Assembly: GCA_020205615.1 (NCBI GenBank)
Contig: CM035151.1
Coordinates: 47,421,409 to 47,485,408 of the forward strand
Length of the DNA stretch: 64,000 nt
Direction of reading: 5' to 3'
Origin: Panax quinquefolius
Lineage: Eukaryota; Streptophyta; Magnoliopsida; Apiales; Araliaceae
A program made the position numbers and the translations under genes. Below are positions 23,931 to 34,134 of this stretch, piece by piece (the stretch's first letter is position 1; each line of letters opens with the position of its first letter). The notes under the pieces were generated by a model. The model did no database searches, was not told the origin of the DNA, and saw only the letters and a list, made by a program, of their open reading frames with translations.

Positions 23931-24648
23931 TATAATAATTATTCGAAAATTATTAAAAGCTTTCGAAAAATATTATAAATGATATTTGACTTATCTAAAA
24001 TAATATTGAAGCTTTGAGACAGAGTTTAATTGATAATAAACTTGTTAATTGTCGGATAAGGGTGACCAAGACACTGAATTGAGACCGAAGTCCAACCAAA
24101 CTGAACTAGTTAGACTTGATAAGTGTTTGTATAGGTTATAAACACTGATGTGATTACGTGATTATGTGTCTAAGAGATATAGTGATTGTAAATGACAATG
24201 TTATGTGTTGCGATATGTTATGATAATTGTGAGACCGATATTATTGATTATAGGTCTTTCAAACGCAGCTAGAATATATTGTGTAGCAATAATCAACGAC
24301 GAAGGCAAGTTTCTTTAACTCAATCTCGAGTTATTACTTTTCAAATATGGTAGTGGGTAATTATTGCTAATTATTCCACATCTGAGAATTATTGTTGATT
24401 ATTCATTGTTAGTGCATATTTATTAATTCAAACTGAATTATTAATTTTAAAAGTATGACTGGGGAATAACTATTGTTGGTTATTCACATTCGTAGGTGTT
24501 ATTGTTCATTGCAAATAGTACAGTTGATTTCTATCTACTCTTGAATATTGTTGAGCTATGTCTTAGCTAATTATTTTGGCTAGACAAATATTTGTTGAAA
24601 CTTGATAGGTTCGAGTATTTAAACTCAAATATTATTGAAAGGTCAATG

Positions 24649-24794
24649 CCAATTATTTTGGCTAGATCAAGATAGAGAACTCAATTGTTATTGAAAGGTC
24701 AATACCAATTATTTCGTCTACATCGAGATAGAGAACTCAATTATTATTGAAAGTTGAATGCCAATTATTTCGGCTAGATCGAGATAGAGATTAG
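24649..24794 (+). repeat. 56-bp tandem repeat (L)
   Basis: The word CCAATTATTT starts at 24649, 24705 and 24761, exactly 56 bp apart. Each unit then carries a GGCTAGATCGAGATAGAGA-like segment. A more divergent unit precedes it from about 24565. Confidence 0.85.
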
Positions 24795-25674
24795 ATGTTG
24801 AAATCATAGTATTTTGATAAATCCAAACTATATTGTTGTGATACAAATTCTTGTTGTAAGACTGAGAAGAACAACCTTTTATATAAAGGGAACCTTGTGG
24901 TCGGATACACGACTGTTGCGCGCGTATTAGTATTATGCATAATATTGGGTTCAACGAAGCTGGTCACTTTGTGTACTTGCATATGGGTATGATTTAATCT
25001 TTATGGTTATCTGATACACTTGGGTAATTCAAAGTTAAACCATTGATAGTTACTCGAGAAGTTCAAGATCCAGTGGGATCGCTCAACATAAAATATGAAA
25101 ATTATCCATTTTGTTATTGCGATGGTATTATCTCTTGATAATCGATTATACATTGTTAAAACTTCGAAAGCATTTTACTCTTTCACTATTGAATTATTAT
25201 TTAGCATGAAATGCGAGAAAGTCTTGTTATTGATTAATGATTTGTTCAGTTAATTCAAATTCCTTTGAACTTTGGTGACATTCTATCGAATTGATAGTCT
25301 AATATTCTTGATTCTCATACTTTATTGTATGTTTTAACTTGCGGAGCAAACTCGTTGCTCACCCTTGCTTAAATATAATATTTCAGCTAAGAACGAAGTA
25401 GCTAGAGGGTCGGAGAAGGATAAGGGCAAAGGCATATTGCTGGAGTAGTTATAATATACTTTATTTATTATGTTGTTATGTATAACCCTTTTTGTATACC
25501 TAAGGGTAATTTTGTTATGTTAAGGTTAGAAAACATGGGATTATGTATTAACGATCTCAGTTAATGAGATGCATGTTTATATTCATCAATGAATGGGTAG
25601 TTAGATCTTATTTATATGATGGATCGTGCGCACCAAACTCGGGGGTCAGGTAACCCAGATTTGGGGGCGTCACA

Positions 25675-26330
25675 GTGTAGGAATTAGCTCATTAATATCG
25701 TTGGACACCACTATCATGCCTCTCTTCTTTTTCACACACTGGACTGGACTAACCCAAGGACTATCAGAGATTGGGTAGATGATACCCGCATCAAGCAACT
25801 TGAGGATTTATTTTCTAACTACCTCCTTCATAATGGGGTTTAAACTCCTTTGATGCTTGATGGAAGGCTTAAAACCATCATCAAAGAGGATCTTATGCAT
25901 ACAAATAGAGGGACTGATGCCCTTAATATTTGCAATAGTCCAACCTAAAGATGTCTTGTACTTCTAAGTTAGAACTTGCTTATCTTTTTCTTCCTCATCT
26001 AATGATGTAGAAATAATAACTGGCAAGGCAGATGACTCGCCTAGATAAGTGTACCACAAATGACTCGGCAATGGCTTAAGTTCCAATACAGGTGTTTCTA
26101 TCAATGATGAATGCAACTGAGAGGTAGACAATCTTTTTTAATCCAAAGACTCAAATTGACGCTTGAACTGATTGGATCAAGGGGAAGCATTCAACCATTG
26201 AACATAATTGAGTTGATTGGTTTGTTCTAACTTAGAGGGATTAACTAAAACAACTTCAATATACTTCTCCAAAAAAACTTCTTCTACTACCCTGTCAACC
26301 ATGTCAACCAACTCACTATATCTCTATGTG
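25675..26330 (-). pseudogene. Athila-type pol, 5' part (element M)
   Basis: The minus strand reads LELKPLPSHLWYTYLGESSA, the conserved link between protease and RT in Athila-like elements. It continues with FDDGFKPSIKHQRSLNPIM, LLDAGIIYPISDSPWVSPVQ and then NELIPT at the L junction. Three or more stops interrupt it. The frame joins 19789 on the other side of L. Protease and gag are absent upstream; LTR sequence begins within about 150 bp. Confidence 0.78.
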
Positions 26331-27287
26331 AATTATAATCAAAGAAGATTTAAGTTCAAGTTCTCTATCCAATTACATGCGATGCTAGATATATCTCTAC
26401 CCTAACATTCATCAAGATTCCATTCATTCACAGAATTCAAGAACACATGTTATATTAACTAGGTCTAGACTCGTATTTCCTCTCTCAAATCCATACAAGT
26501 CCACATAAAATTGGTGATCAATCAATTTATAAATCCAATCACAAATCAATATAAATAAACTGAAAGATAGCTTATTAAACTGAAAATCAAAGATTACATA
26601 ATCATCGTTCCACCCAAAGATCCGTTACAAGCCTAATAAAAAATTTAGTTCATCATAATTGAAATACAAACTGAATTAATCAAAGTAAACATCATCCCAA
26701 TTACAAATATTAAACTAAAGAAGAAGAATAAATTCAGAACCACCCTTTTCTCTAGCCTTAATCTGTAATTATTGTGAAATCTCCTTCAAAATCTTCCTCC
26801 AATGCTCTTGCTCAAAGAATCTGTCTTTTATGTGGTAATTGCTTGTGTGTTTAGTCAATCTTGTTGTTTGTTGTTAAAAATAAGCCAAGAAATGTATTCT
26901 GACTCTAATTCCATGTATAATTGAGTTCTAAGCCATTCCAATCTCTAGCCTCCACGTTGTTGCAGCAGTTCAAACCAAGCAGGAGTTTGATATCCCGTAC
27001 CCCTGCCCCGGCAGGGGTTTTACTTAGTAAATACCCGCCCCGGCGGGCCTATAGTCTATTAATTCTCCAGCACCTCCCGCCGCGGGGGGCTACCATTCTT
27101 TTATTCGTCCACTTTAGCTCTTGAACTTGCCAAATTTCGCCATAATTCCACCCTTTAAGTCCAATTGCCACTCCACCATACCTAAACACAAAACAACACT
27201 AAACAAGTAAAAACGAAATATAAAAACAAAGAATTAACATAGTTTAAGTCCAAATTAGAAGCCGATTCGTAGTTATTAAACTCACTT
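26331..27287 (-). mobile_element. 5' LTR of Athila-like element M (3' boundary approximate)
   Basis: Minus strand start TGATAAGTGAGTTTAATAAC at 27287, closely matching the fragment at 33447. It contains three GC-rich palindromic blocks (27000-27090) such as CCCGCCCCGGCGGG. No primer site was seen at the far end; the LTR runs into pol sequence, so its 3' end and gag appear deleted. Confidence 0.7.
26995..27095. repeat. GC-rich palindromic cluster in the M LTR
   Basis: Three short GC-only inverted repeats: CCCTGCCCCGGCAGGGG, CCCGCCCCGGCGGGC and TCCCGCCGCGGGGGG, spaced about 30-40 bp. Each can fold into a hairpin. Related blocks occur at 33648-33775 and, weaker, at 28020-28180. Confidence 0.7.
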
Positions 27288-27765
27288 ATCAGTAGCAATG
27301 CTTGTTCCTCATCATCATCCTCAATGTTACTGCCATCCTCCATCAGGGCTTTAGAGGAGACTTCAACAACTTTGAATGCTACATCATTATCCTTCTTTCT
27401 TGTTGTTTTTTCGGCTCTTTGGTTCAACTCTAGCTCAGAGGTAAGCAATTTTTCATAAAGTTTTTTCACAGTCATCTCATGAAGATTCTTAAACTCTCTT
27501 TTGACAGTGGTCTTGGCATCCCACTTGTTGGGTAGAGCTCTCATGAACTTGATGTTAACATCCTTGTTGGGGTATTCCTTCCCAAATACTCTGAGTGAGT
27601 TGAGCAAAATGTTAAATCTCTTATATGTTGTTGCGATGTCTTCTCCAGCATCGTGGGAAAACATCTCATCTTGTTGAGTGAGGACGAACTGCTTGTTTTC
27701 TCTAACATCATTTGTTCCTTCATGTATAACCAAGAGAGTTTCTCACACCTCTGATGAGGACATGA
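27288..27765 (-). pseudogene. Copia Gag, 3' part (element X)
   Basis: Gag would form the virus-like particle. The minus strand encodes IHEGTNDVRENKQFVLTQQ, YKRFNILLNSLRVFGKEYP, IKFMRALPNKWDAKTTV and KLYEKLLTSELELNQR. This is the UBN2-type Gag of plant copia elements. An acidic stretch (IEDDDEEQALL) ends at the M LTR junction at 27287, so the zinc knuckle and the rest of X are missing here. A TGA stop occurs just before ETLLVIHEG. Confidence 0.85.
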
Positions 27766-28640
27766 CTAGCTTGGATTCAAATAGAGGTCGTGACTCAGAC
27801 CCGGTGCAAGTACCAGTTGGACCCGTGATGAGAAGACGAGCTAAAAGGTTCAAGGAAGGACTTATGGCTTTGGTACAAGTAATGTGGATTGAAAATAACA
27901 TGTCAACTTGGTCCAAAGAGGATATGAATATGCCCAAGTACATCAATATGGTCCAAAGTTGCATTTCATAACAATCCAATGCAAGTCTAAAAAAGAGGCT
28001 GCAAGTTTGGGAAATCAGCACACCCACCTCGGCGGGCTTAACAAGTCAAAAGGCCCCCCGAAAGCAAACTCTCTATCCAAAGCCGCCCCAGCGAGCTCTA
28101 AAGCCACCTTGGCGCCAAGATCTCTACTAACACCTACCCTGGCAAGTTGTATAGGCCAAATTACCCGCCCCGACCGGCATGCCCAGATTTAGTTGGCGCA
28201 TTTTTTGAGACAAACAATTTTGATGGTTTTTTAGCGTGGATTTGATTCCAAAACATTATATTTCCAGTTTATTATTAGTATTCTATTATAACTAGGATAT
28301 TAGGGTAAATTTTGATTCCATATTTGATTGTTGAATCCTTTTAGGATTCCTAGGGTTTCAATTTCTATTATTTAAGACTCATGGATGTAATTTATTAAGG
28401 GACAATTCAATAATATTCAGATTTAATTATTTGTGAGATTATTCTCTACTTTTGGCTCTTTGAAGAATTTCTAAGTATTTTTTTTTAGTTAATTCTTTGA
28501 GATTCAATTTGACTTATCATACAATAATACATAGTTGTGTGTGGCATCTTCTACCGCGTCAATTGTCGATTGTGCCAAGGTTCATGTTTCAATATAAACA
28601 CGAGGTTTAGGCATCGTTGGTGTCTATTCAATGCTGATTT
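27766..28640 (+). mobile_element. Gypsy fragment with polyprotein tail and LTR (R), inserted in X gag
   Basis: The plus strand first encodes VPVGPVMRRRAKRFKEGLMA, which resembles the tail segment (GPxTRARAK) of many plant gypsy polyproteins. A noncoding part with GC-rich blocks (28020-28180) follows. Then comes LTR-like sequence ending in a CAATATAAAC-containing segment that is duplicated (near 28590 and 28675). Both ends are approximate and no target duplication was recognised. The copia Gag of X continues on both sides. Confidence 0.5.
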
Positions 28641-29117
28641 CATTATTTGATCGATTATACCAAGTTTCTCATCTCAATATAAACGTTGGGATGTGGTGTC
28701 GAGAGAGTTCCATTCTTTCAACTGTGCTAGACATGATCTGGGTGACGACCACCTTACGCAAGCGTGTCATGGATTCCATCAACCTCTTTGGCAGTTTTGT
28801 AGTTGACAACATTTTTAAAGAGTTCATCTCTAAATCCATGAATAGAATGTTCTTAGCTCTTTTGTCAAGAGATACCATCTTCTTCTTATTGTCAGTTAAT
28901 TCTACTCTATGCTTAAAAACCATTTTATTTAGATCTTCAAGGGTAGAAGCAAGCTTTGTTGGTATATATGGAGCATTCAACACAACATCAAAGAGCTCAT
29001 CATCAATAGCATCCATATATGCTTTATACGAACTTTCTTATTAAAAAATTTATCTTTATCGCACAATATTGGCTTGCTTCCACCACCAAATTTAGAATTA
29101 GTTTTGTTGAATGTCAT
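28641..29117 (-). pseudogene. Copia Gag, N-terminal part (element X)
   Basis: The chosen ATG at 29117 lies 44 bases after the primer site and begins MTFNKTNSKFGGGSKPILC. After a frameshift near 29036 the frame continues YMDAIDDELFDVVLNAPYIP and MVSLDKRAKNILFMDLEMNS, the N-terminal part of a SIRE-like copia Gag. It is cut by gypsy fragment R and resumes at about 27765. The lower boundary is uncertain by about 100 bp. Confidence 0.75.
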
Positions 29118-29160
29118 AGATATACTCAATCTACTAAGCTAGTTTAAATGAGAACACATC

Positions 29161-29170
29161 TCTGATACCA
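29161..29170 (-). promoter_or_regulatory. Primer binding site of copia element X
   Basis: TGGTATCAGA on the minus strand, an exact start of the tRNA-iMet complement, just after the LTR end GGAATAACA. Confidence 0.8.
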
Positions 29171-29172
29171 CT

Positions 29173-29735
29173 TGTTATTCCTAAAAGCACAAAAGAGATT
29201 TAGGGGGGGGGTTAATTAAATATATTCTTAAATTCTTTTCTAAATTTTCTTTTCAATGATTAAGTTACCAAGTATTTAAACATGTTGGTTTAAATTAATT
29301 TGTACAACAAAATATGTTTTGGAAACGCGTTCAAAGATTAAGTAAAATAGCCACAGTTCTGAATTTAGTGCATATATGAAAACTAGTCATAGAGATAAGA
29401 TCGTAGAGTGGCAGAATGATAAAATGAAGAAATATAAAAATAATAAAGTAAGAAAACAGAATTTTAAGAGGTTCAAAGCAGAAAAATATCCTAGTCATCT
29501 CTTCTACTCCGCATGTAAGGATGAACCACTAAGGATGGGTGAGGTTACAAATACCTTAGTTCATTAAGAACTATTACAACTATAATTCACTATGAATCAT
29601 TCAAGTCACACAGACTTGGTATTACAAAAGATCACAAAGATATATAAATACAAAAAATGTTTGTAGTTTGAGTTGCTGCTAAGTTGCTTTAAGATCCTCT
29701 TCTAATGACTTATTAGTAGATTTTTATTTATCTGA
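29173..29735 (-). mobile_element. 5' LTR of copia element X, truncated
   Basis: The 3' end is set by the primer site; the minus strand ends with a C-tract and GGAATAACA. A poly-G/C tract next to the LTR end and a GATCGTAGAGT word are shared with the LTR of S, so X and S are related copia types. The 5' end is replaced by a Tekay-like LTR fragment near 29735. Confidence 0.65.
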
Positions 29736-30270
29736 TAATGGGTAATATTGTGCAAAACAATTATTGAAACAACAATAATATAAAATATCAACGTAGCAAT
29801 TATTGAATTAATAATATAAAATATTGAACAGTAATTACTGTAACAATTATTGAGTATTGCCTTCTTACGTAAGAATTAATAATTCAAAAAATACTGTGCA
29901 ATACCATGTGCTACTGTGCAACCATGCGTATTACTGTATTTTAACCACCGAGTATTCCAACAGTGTTAACGGTTACAATTATGCTGTTATTTATAAAAAC
30001 TCAAACTTGTCATTTTTTTCATCTAACCGTTTTCCGTTATGGGGCCCATAAATGGATGCGCCATCGTACGAATATTCCCTGACAGCAAGAATATTCCACG
30101 ACCAAACGAATATTCCCCGACAACAATCAATATTTTATAACCACTTGCTTATTTTGCAAAATTTGCACATTTCACCCATAACCAAAGCATTATATCAAAT
30201 TAACACCTTATTATTCAAAATAATAATTAGAGGAAATTTGATTTTATTTATAAAAAGTTGGGGGTCTTAC
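29736..30270 (-). mobile_element. Truncated Tekay-like LTR (5' end only)
   Basis: The minus strand starts TGTAAGACCCCCAAC and follows the first 500 or so bases of the Tekay-like LTRs (GGGGAATATTCGTTTGGTC, then the TTCTTACGTAAGAAGG region). The rest of the LTR is missing. On one side it abuts the LTR of X, on the other the RT of C2. It is therefore a deletion product and not a clean insertion. Confidence 0.75.
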
Positions 30271-31229
30271 AGATGATATATTACTGATAGGGAATTATAT
30301 TCCTATGCTACAATCAATTAAAATATGGTTATCTAAACACTTCTCCATGAAGGACTTAGGAGAAACATCCTATATTTTAGGGATAAAGATCTATAGAGAT
30401 AGATATAAATGGATGCTTAGGTTATCCCAAGGAACGTACATTAACTCGATGCTAAAGAGGTTTAGCATAGAAGATTCCAAAAGAGGTCTCATGCCGATGA
30501 ACCATGGAATACATCTCTCCAAGAAACAGGCGTCAAAGACACTTGAGGAGGGAGACCGTATGAGTAAGATTCCTTATGCTTCAGCAATAAGATCTATCGT
30601 GTACGGTATGATATGTACTAAACTGGATGTCTCTCATGCACTTAGTGTAACAAGCAGATATCAGTCGAATCCAGGAGAAGAACACTGGAAGACAGTGAAA
30701 AATATCCTAAATTACTTAAGAAAAACTAAGGATGTATTTCTTGTCTACGGTGGGTCTGAATTGAAACTAGAGGGCTTCGCATACTCAAGTTTTCAAATAG
30801 ACCAAGATGATAGTAAATTCATTTTGGGATATGTGTTTACCTTAAACGGTGGCGCAGTGAGTTGGAAAAGTTCCAAACAGCAAACAATTGGTGATTCAAT
30901 GACAGAGGAAGAGTACATAGCTGCAAGTGAAGCTGCAAAGGAAGCTGTTTGGATGAAAAAGTTCATAACCAAACATAATGTGGTTCCTAGCATTAGAGGA
31001 CCAATACCTTTATTTTGTGACAACACCGGAGTTGTTGCATCAGAAATCCAAACACGTGTTGCGGCGGTTTCATTTGATCGGAGAGATCATTGAAAGAGAG
31101 GATGTCACCTTGGAGCATGTGGACTCTCAAGACAATATTGCAGATCCATTTACTAAAGAGTTAACACAACAGCAGTCCGATCGTCACTTAGAGAAGATGG
31201 GTATGAGATACCACGGCGATTGGCTTTAG
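30271..31229 (+). pseudogene. Copia reverse transcriptase 3' part and RNase H (element C2)
   Basis: The first codons are DDILLIGN, the second half of the copia catalytic motif YVDD, so the Tekay LTR boundary falls inside the active site. The frame continues with FSMKDLGETSYILGIKIYRD and the connection domain, and then RNase H with SWKSSKQQTIGDSMTEEEYI and the FCDNTG block. A deletion and frameshift near 31040 moves the last part (SKHVLRRFHLIGEI, DNIADPFTKEL) to another frame, ending at 31229. Everything 5' of the active site is lost. Confidence 0.88.
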
Positions 31230-31243
31230 TGCAAGTGGGATAT
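31230..31243 (+). promoter_or_regulatory. Polypurine tract of C2
   Basis: GCAAGTGGGATAT lies between the RNase H stop and the LTR start TGAAAGTAG, the usual place and form of the copia plus-strand primer. Confidence 0.65.
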
Positions 31244-33351
31244 TGAAAGTAGTATGCATACAAGCCAATCATGTATGATGATAAAGTATATACTTTGTAA
31301 TCAATCTTATTTATTTATTAATAAAAGAATTATTTATTAAAGGAATTTTAATTATCTACATGGTGTTGTTTTAATAATATGTGATAAACCCATAGTTTTA
31401 AGCAATGCTTTTAGAATCATAATGAGATCATGCTAATGAGATCTAAATTCTTAGATAGCTTAAAACTAAAATGTTCTCGCCAATGGATTACTAAAAAAGG
31501 GGATTAGTGAATCCAGATAGATTGATACATACGTTGTTTGCTTATTAGATGAGAATGATTGATCTCATGATCATTTGGGTGGAGACACTAAAGCAAGTAT
31601 GTATGTGCTTATTGGAGAATAAGTTCACTGAACGTGACTCGCTAAGAAATATCTAATGGAGTTTTACTTGCATGTCAATAGGAATTCCCGTAGTGATAGT
31701 AGTACAAATGATCCTTAGACTTGAGATCATCATAGTATCTTATATATAATGAATTATACTTTGACTTATTCCTTAAGACCCTTAGGGTATATCAAAGGGT
31801 ATGCTTGAGTGTAATAAGTTATATATGGGGAAAATGAATTATCAATAAAGAATCTACCACTTCTAGTAAAAGAAGAGAAATGTTATATGTGATTCGATAA
31901 ATGACAACCCAGGAATCATTGGCCAAGGTGGAATGAATTTAGAAAGTAGTTTCTAATTTGCATTTATTTGGAGTTGTGCATTTGGGAATCGAAATACTTA
32001 TAATTAAATAAAATAAGACTTGACAGTAATTCTATGTCTTATACTCCCTCCGTCCCAGGATAAAAGTCCTGGTGGACTTTTCACGCATATTAAAAAGAGG
32101 AATAAAATGACAAAATTGCCTGTAATAATGTCATTAAATATGGAGAGAGAATTAGAATAAGAAAAGTATGAGATATTTAATGTTACGGGCATAATAGGAA
32201 AAAATGTGTAAAAGTTTGGTTATTAAAGGAAAGTGGATATTTAACATGGGACTACCCAAAATAGTAATAAGGACTTTTATCCTGGAACGGATGGTGTATT
32301 TAATTGAGATATTGTATGGTGGAAGGATTTAATTGTATGTAACTATTTACTCAAATGTTCTTTATGATTAATGTTGAAATCTATATTATCTAGAAAGTCG
32401 TTGTCGCTACGGATGTTTATCCCTATTGTAGAATAGATATTATTTATTTAAATAAATTAATAGTTTAATTTATTTATTTAAATAAGATTAGATTTGTTCT
32501 AATTGATTTATTCACAACCGATTTAATATGGAGAACCTAAAGGGTCACAACTTAAAAGAATAATAATTATTTAAGAAGTTAATGACATAATCATAATAAT
32601 ATGTTAAGTATATTTAATTTAATCTATGGTGATAGAATAAATTAAATATCTTAATATTATTATTTAATATTTTGTAAATATTAAATATAAATTAATAAGA
32701 TGAGTTATTAATATTATTACAATTATTATTATTTTAATTTCTAAAGGAGTTTAGGAATTAATTTAATATAAGTACTCTCATTTATTCCTAATAGGATTAG
32801 GAGGCAAAATTAGTTAAATGAGTTTAATTAATTATCCCTAATAAGATTAGGGAGCCCAATTAATTAAAGGAGTTTAATTAAATAAATAATACCTTATTTT
32901 AATTAAATAGGGTTACCTGATATCTTTATAAGAGGAGTCTTATATCAAATATCAGACATACGTGATTCCAAAAGTTGGAGAGTATGCCCCTTTTTCTATA
33001 GAGATGGGAAAAACTAGGGTTTGAGCCAATACACCATTCTTCTTGAAAATTATTCTTCCTTGGTGGATCACCTCTAGAGGCCATACACTTAGGTGGCTAA
33101 GATTGATCAAAGGAAGGAATCTACCTGGAGATTCAAGGAGATCGCGGAGAAGTAGGAGTTGAACTCGTACCTATGGAAGCTCGTATCTACAAGGGTATGA
33201 TTCCATAACTTCTTGTTCTTCGTTTTACTTAATAATATGCATAAAGAATGATCCGGGTAATTGGTTTGTAAAAAAATTTAAAATCTGCTTTTGTTTTGCT
33301 TTCGCTAATTTTCCAATTTGTTTGCTACTTTGATTTTCACAAAACCTAACA
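31244..33351 (+). mobile_element. 3' LTR of copia element C2
   Basis: Begins TGAAAGTAGTATGCATAC behind a polypurine tract and ends CACAAAACCTAACA. It is co-linear in opposite orientation with the C1 LTR at 760-2607. It is about 260 bp longer, and a Stowaway MITE accounts for that. Small frames inside it are not genes. Confidence 0.88.
32044..32296. mobile_element. Stowaway-type MITE (Tc1/mariner-derived)
   Basis: It starts CTCCCTCCGTCCCAGGATAA, the standard Stowaway terminal repeat. Its other end, read in reverse, starts CACCATCCGTTCCAGGATAA; the 26-bp termini differ at three places. TA dinucleotides flank it (32042-32043 and 32297-32298). The C1 LTR has the equivalent site without the element. 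It is 253 bp with no coding capacity. Confidence 0.93.
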
Positions 33352-33402
33352 GGTAGAGGGTGGAGGGTGGGAGGGTGGGAGGGTGGGGGTAGGAGGTAGG
33401 GG
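33352..33402 (+). repeat. G-rich minisatellite with quadruplex potential
   Basis: Seven or more GG/GGG runs separated by single T or A bases (GAGGGTGGGAGGGTGGGAGG) start exactly at the C2 LTR end. The pattern meets the usual G-quadruplex rule on the plus strand. Confidence 0.8.
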
Positions 33403-33446
33403 TTGTATACATAATCAGTAAATATTATTTTTTTTGAGTGGGATGG
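33403..33446. other. Unassigned short spacer
   Basis: AT-rich bases between the G-rich tract and the Athila-like LTR start. Nothing was recognised. Confidence 0.4.
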
Positions 33447-33860
33447 TGATGAGTGGGTTTTATACCTACGAATCGGCTTCTTATTCGAGCTTAAACTGTG
33501 ATAATCATGTATATTTATGTTCATTTTTACTTGTTTTTGTTTGTTTTATGTTTAAGTGGAATGGCATAGCATTAGTGGTATAAATGTGGCATTGTGATTG
33601 GATGTGGCAACAAAATGAGTAAAATTATGGATCTGCAGAACTACCACCCACGGGGGCGGACGTTATACAAGAAAAACCCCTGCCGGAGCGGGGGTACTTG
33701 AGCAGGAACAGAATGACCCCCCGTCGAGGCGGGCCTTTATAGAGAATAAACTCCCACCAGGGCGGGGGTACGGGGAAAAAATAAGAGGTTTGGTTCAATT
33801 AGAGTTCTTTAGCAGCGTGAATGAAACAATTTGGCATGGCTTGAGACTCCTATTTCGTCT
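33447..33860 (+). mobile_element. Athila-like LTR fragment
   Basis: Starts TGATGAGTGGGTTTTATACC and follows the M LTR (27287 downwards) through the ACTACGAATCGGCTTCT word, the GC-rich hairpin cluster (33648-33775) and GGCATGGCTTGAGACT. Beyond about 33860 the similarity stops. No polypurine tract or coding region is attached. Confidence 0.7.
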
Positions 33861-34087
33861 TTTTCTCCAAAAATATTTTTGTTCTTTGAAAATTTTTATT
33901 TTTGTCTTGAAAATTCTTATTCATTCAGTCAAGCTCGTAGCCAGAATCCTCCTGTATAATAATCATCATAGGTTATAGAACGATTAATAAACACATAGAA
34001 CAAAATAATTTAAATAAAAATTCCTTTTATTATTAACTAATTCTTTAAACTTAAATTATGGACAATCCGATTCTCTGGGTTGTCACA
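33861..34087 (-). mobile_element. Truncated gypsy LTR (minus strand)
   Basis: The minus strand starts TGTGACAACCCAGAG, a common Ty3/gypsy chromovirus LTR start, next to the polypurine tract at 34088-34096. Only about 230 bp remain before Athila-like sequence. Confidence 0.6.
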
Positions 34088-34134
34088 CATCCCCCCTTAT
34101 AAAATTTCGTACTCGAAATTTCTTAAAACCACAC
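34088..34134 (-). other. Polypurine tract and end of internal region of the truncated gypsy element
   Basis: The minus strand reads AATTTCGAGTACGAAATTTT, then AAGGGGGGATG before the LTR. A TTTCGAGG(A/G)(C/T)GAAATTT word followed by a purine tract is the standard end of Tekay-like internal regions; T1 and T2 show the same arrangement. The S LTR begins at 34135, so S inserted here. Confidence 0.65.

Larger units (their letters stand above)
19795..25674 (+). mobile_element. Long gypsy-type LTR (L), probable solo LTR of about 4.35 kb with a nested copia LTR
   Basis: Starts TGTGAGGACCCAG and ends GGGGGCGTCACA, flanked by a perfect 5-bp duplication GTGTA (19790-19794 and 25675-25679). It splits M's reverse transcriptase, which continues on both sides. 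No coding frame, primer site or polypurine tract was found inside. Without nested C3 it is about 4.35 kb. Contents from the left: telomere-like AACCCTAA motifs, C3, a degenerate repeat, four AT-rich tandem units and a 56-bp tandem repeat. A terminal part (GCTCACCCTTGCTT, AGGGTCGGAG) resembles the U5 of Tekay-like LTRs. A non-autonomous element (LARD) is the alternative. Confidence 0.8.
14639..27287 (-). mobile_element. Athila-like Ty3/gypsy element M, multiply interrupted
   Basis: The minus-strand order is LTR start TGATAAGTGAG at 27287, then pol with RT, RNase H and integrase, ending at 14639 where P's LTR cuts it. Gag and protease are missing, and the LTR runs almost directly into pol near 26200-26300. 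It is interrupted by L (19795-25674) and by solo LTR U (14696-17518); in both cases coding sequence resumes across the gap with matching 5-bp duplications. It entered the gag gene of copia element X. Confidence 0.8.

Noticed and set aside
28631..29044. Plus-strand ORF of 137 codons
   Set aside because: It is the antisense shadow of the copia Gag of X, which has the recognisable family segments on the minus strand.
33652..33780. GC-rich repeated palindromes considered as a CRISPR-like array
   Set aside because: The blocks are not identical, spacers are AT-rich and not unique-protospacer-like, the context is a plant LTR, and there are no cas genes.
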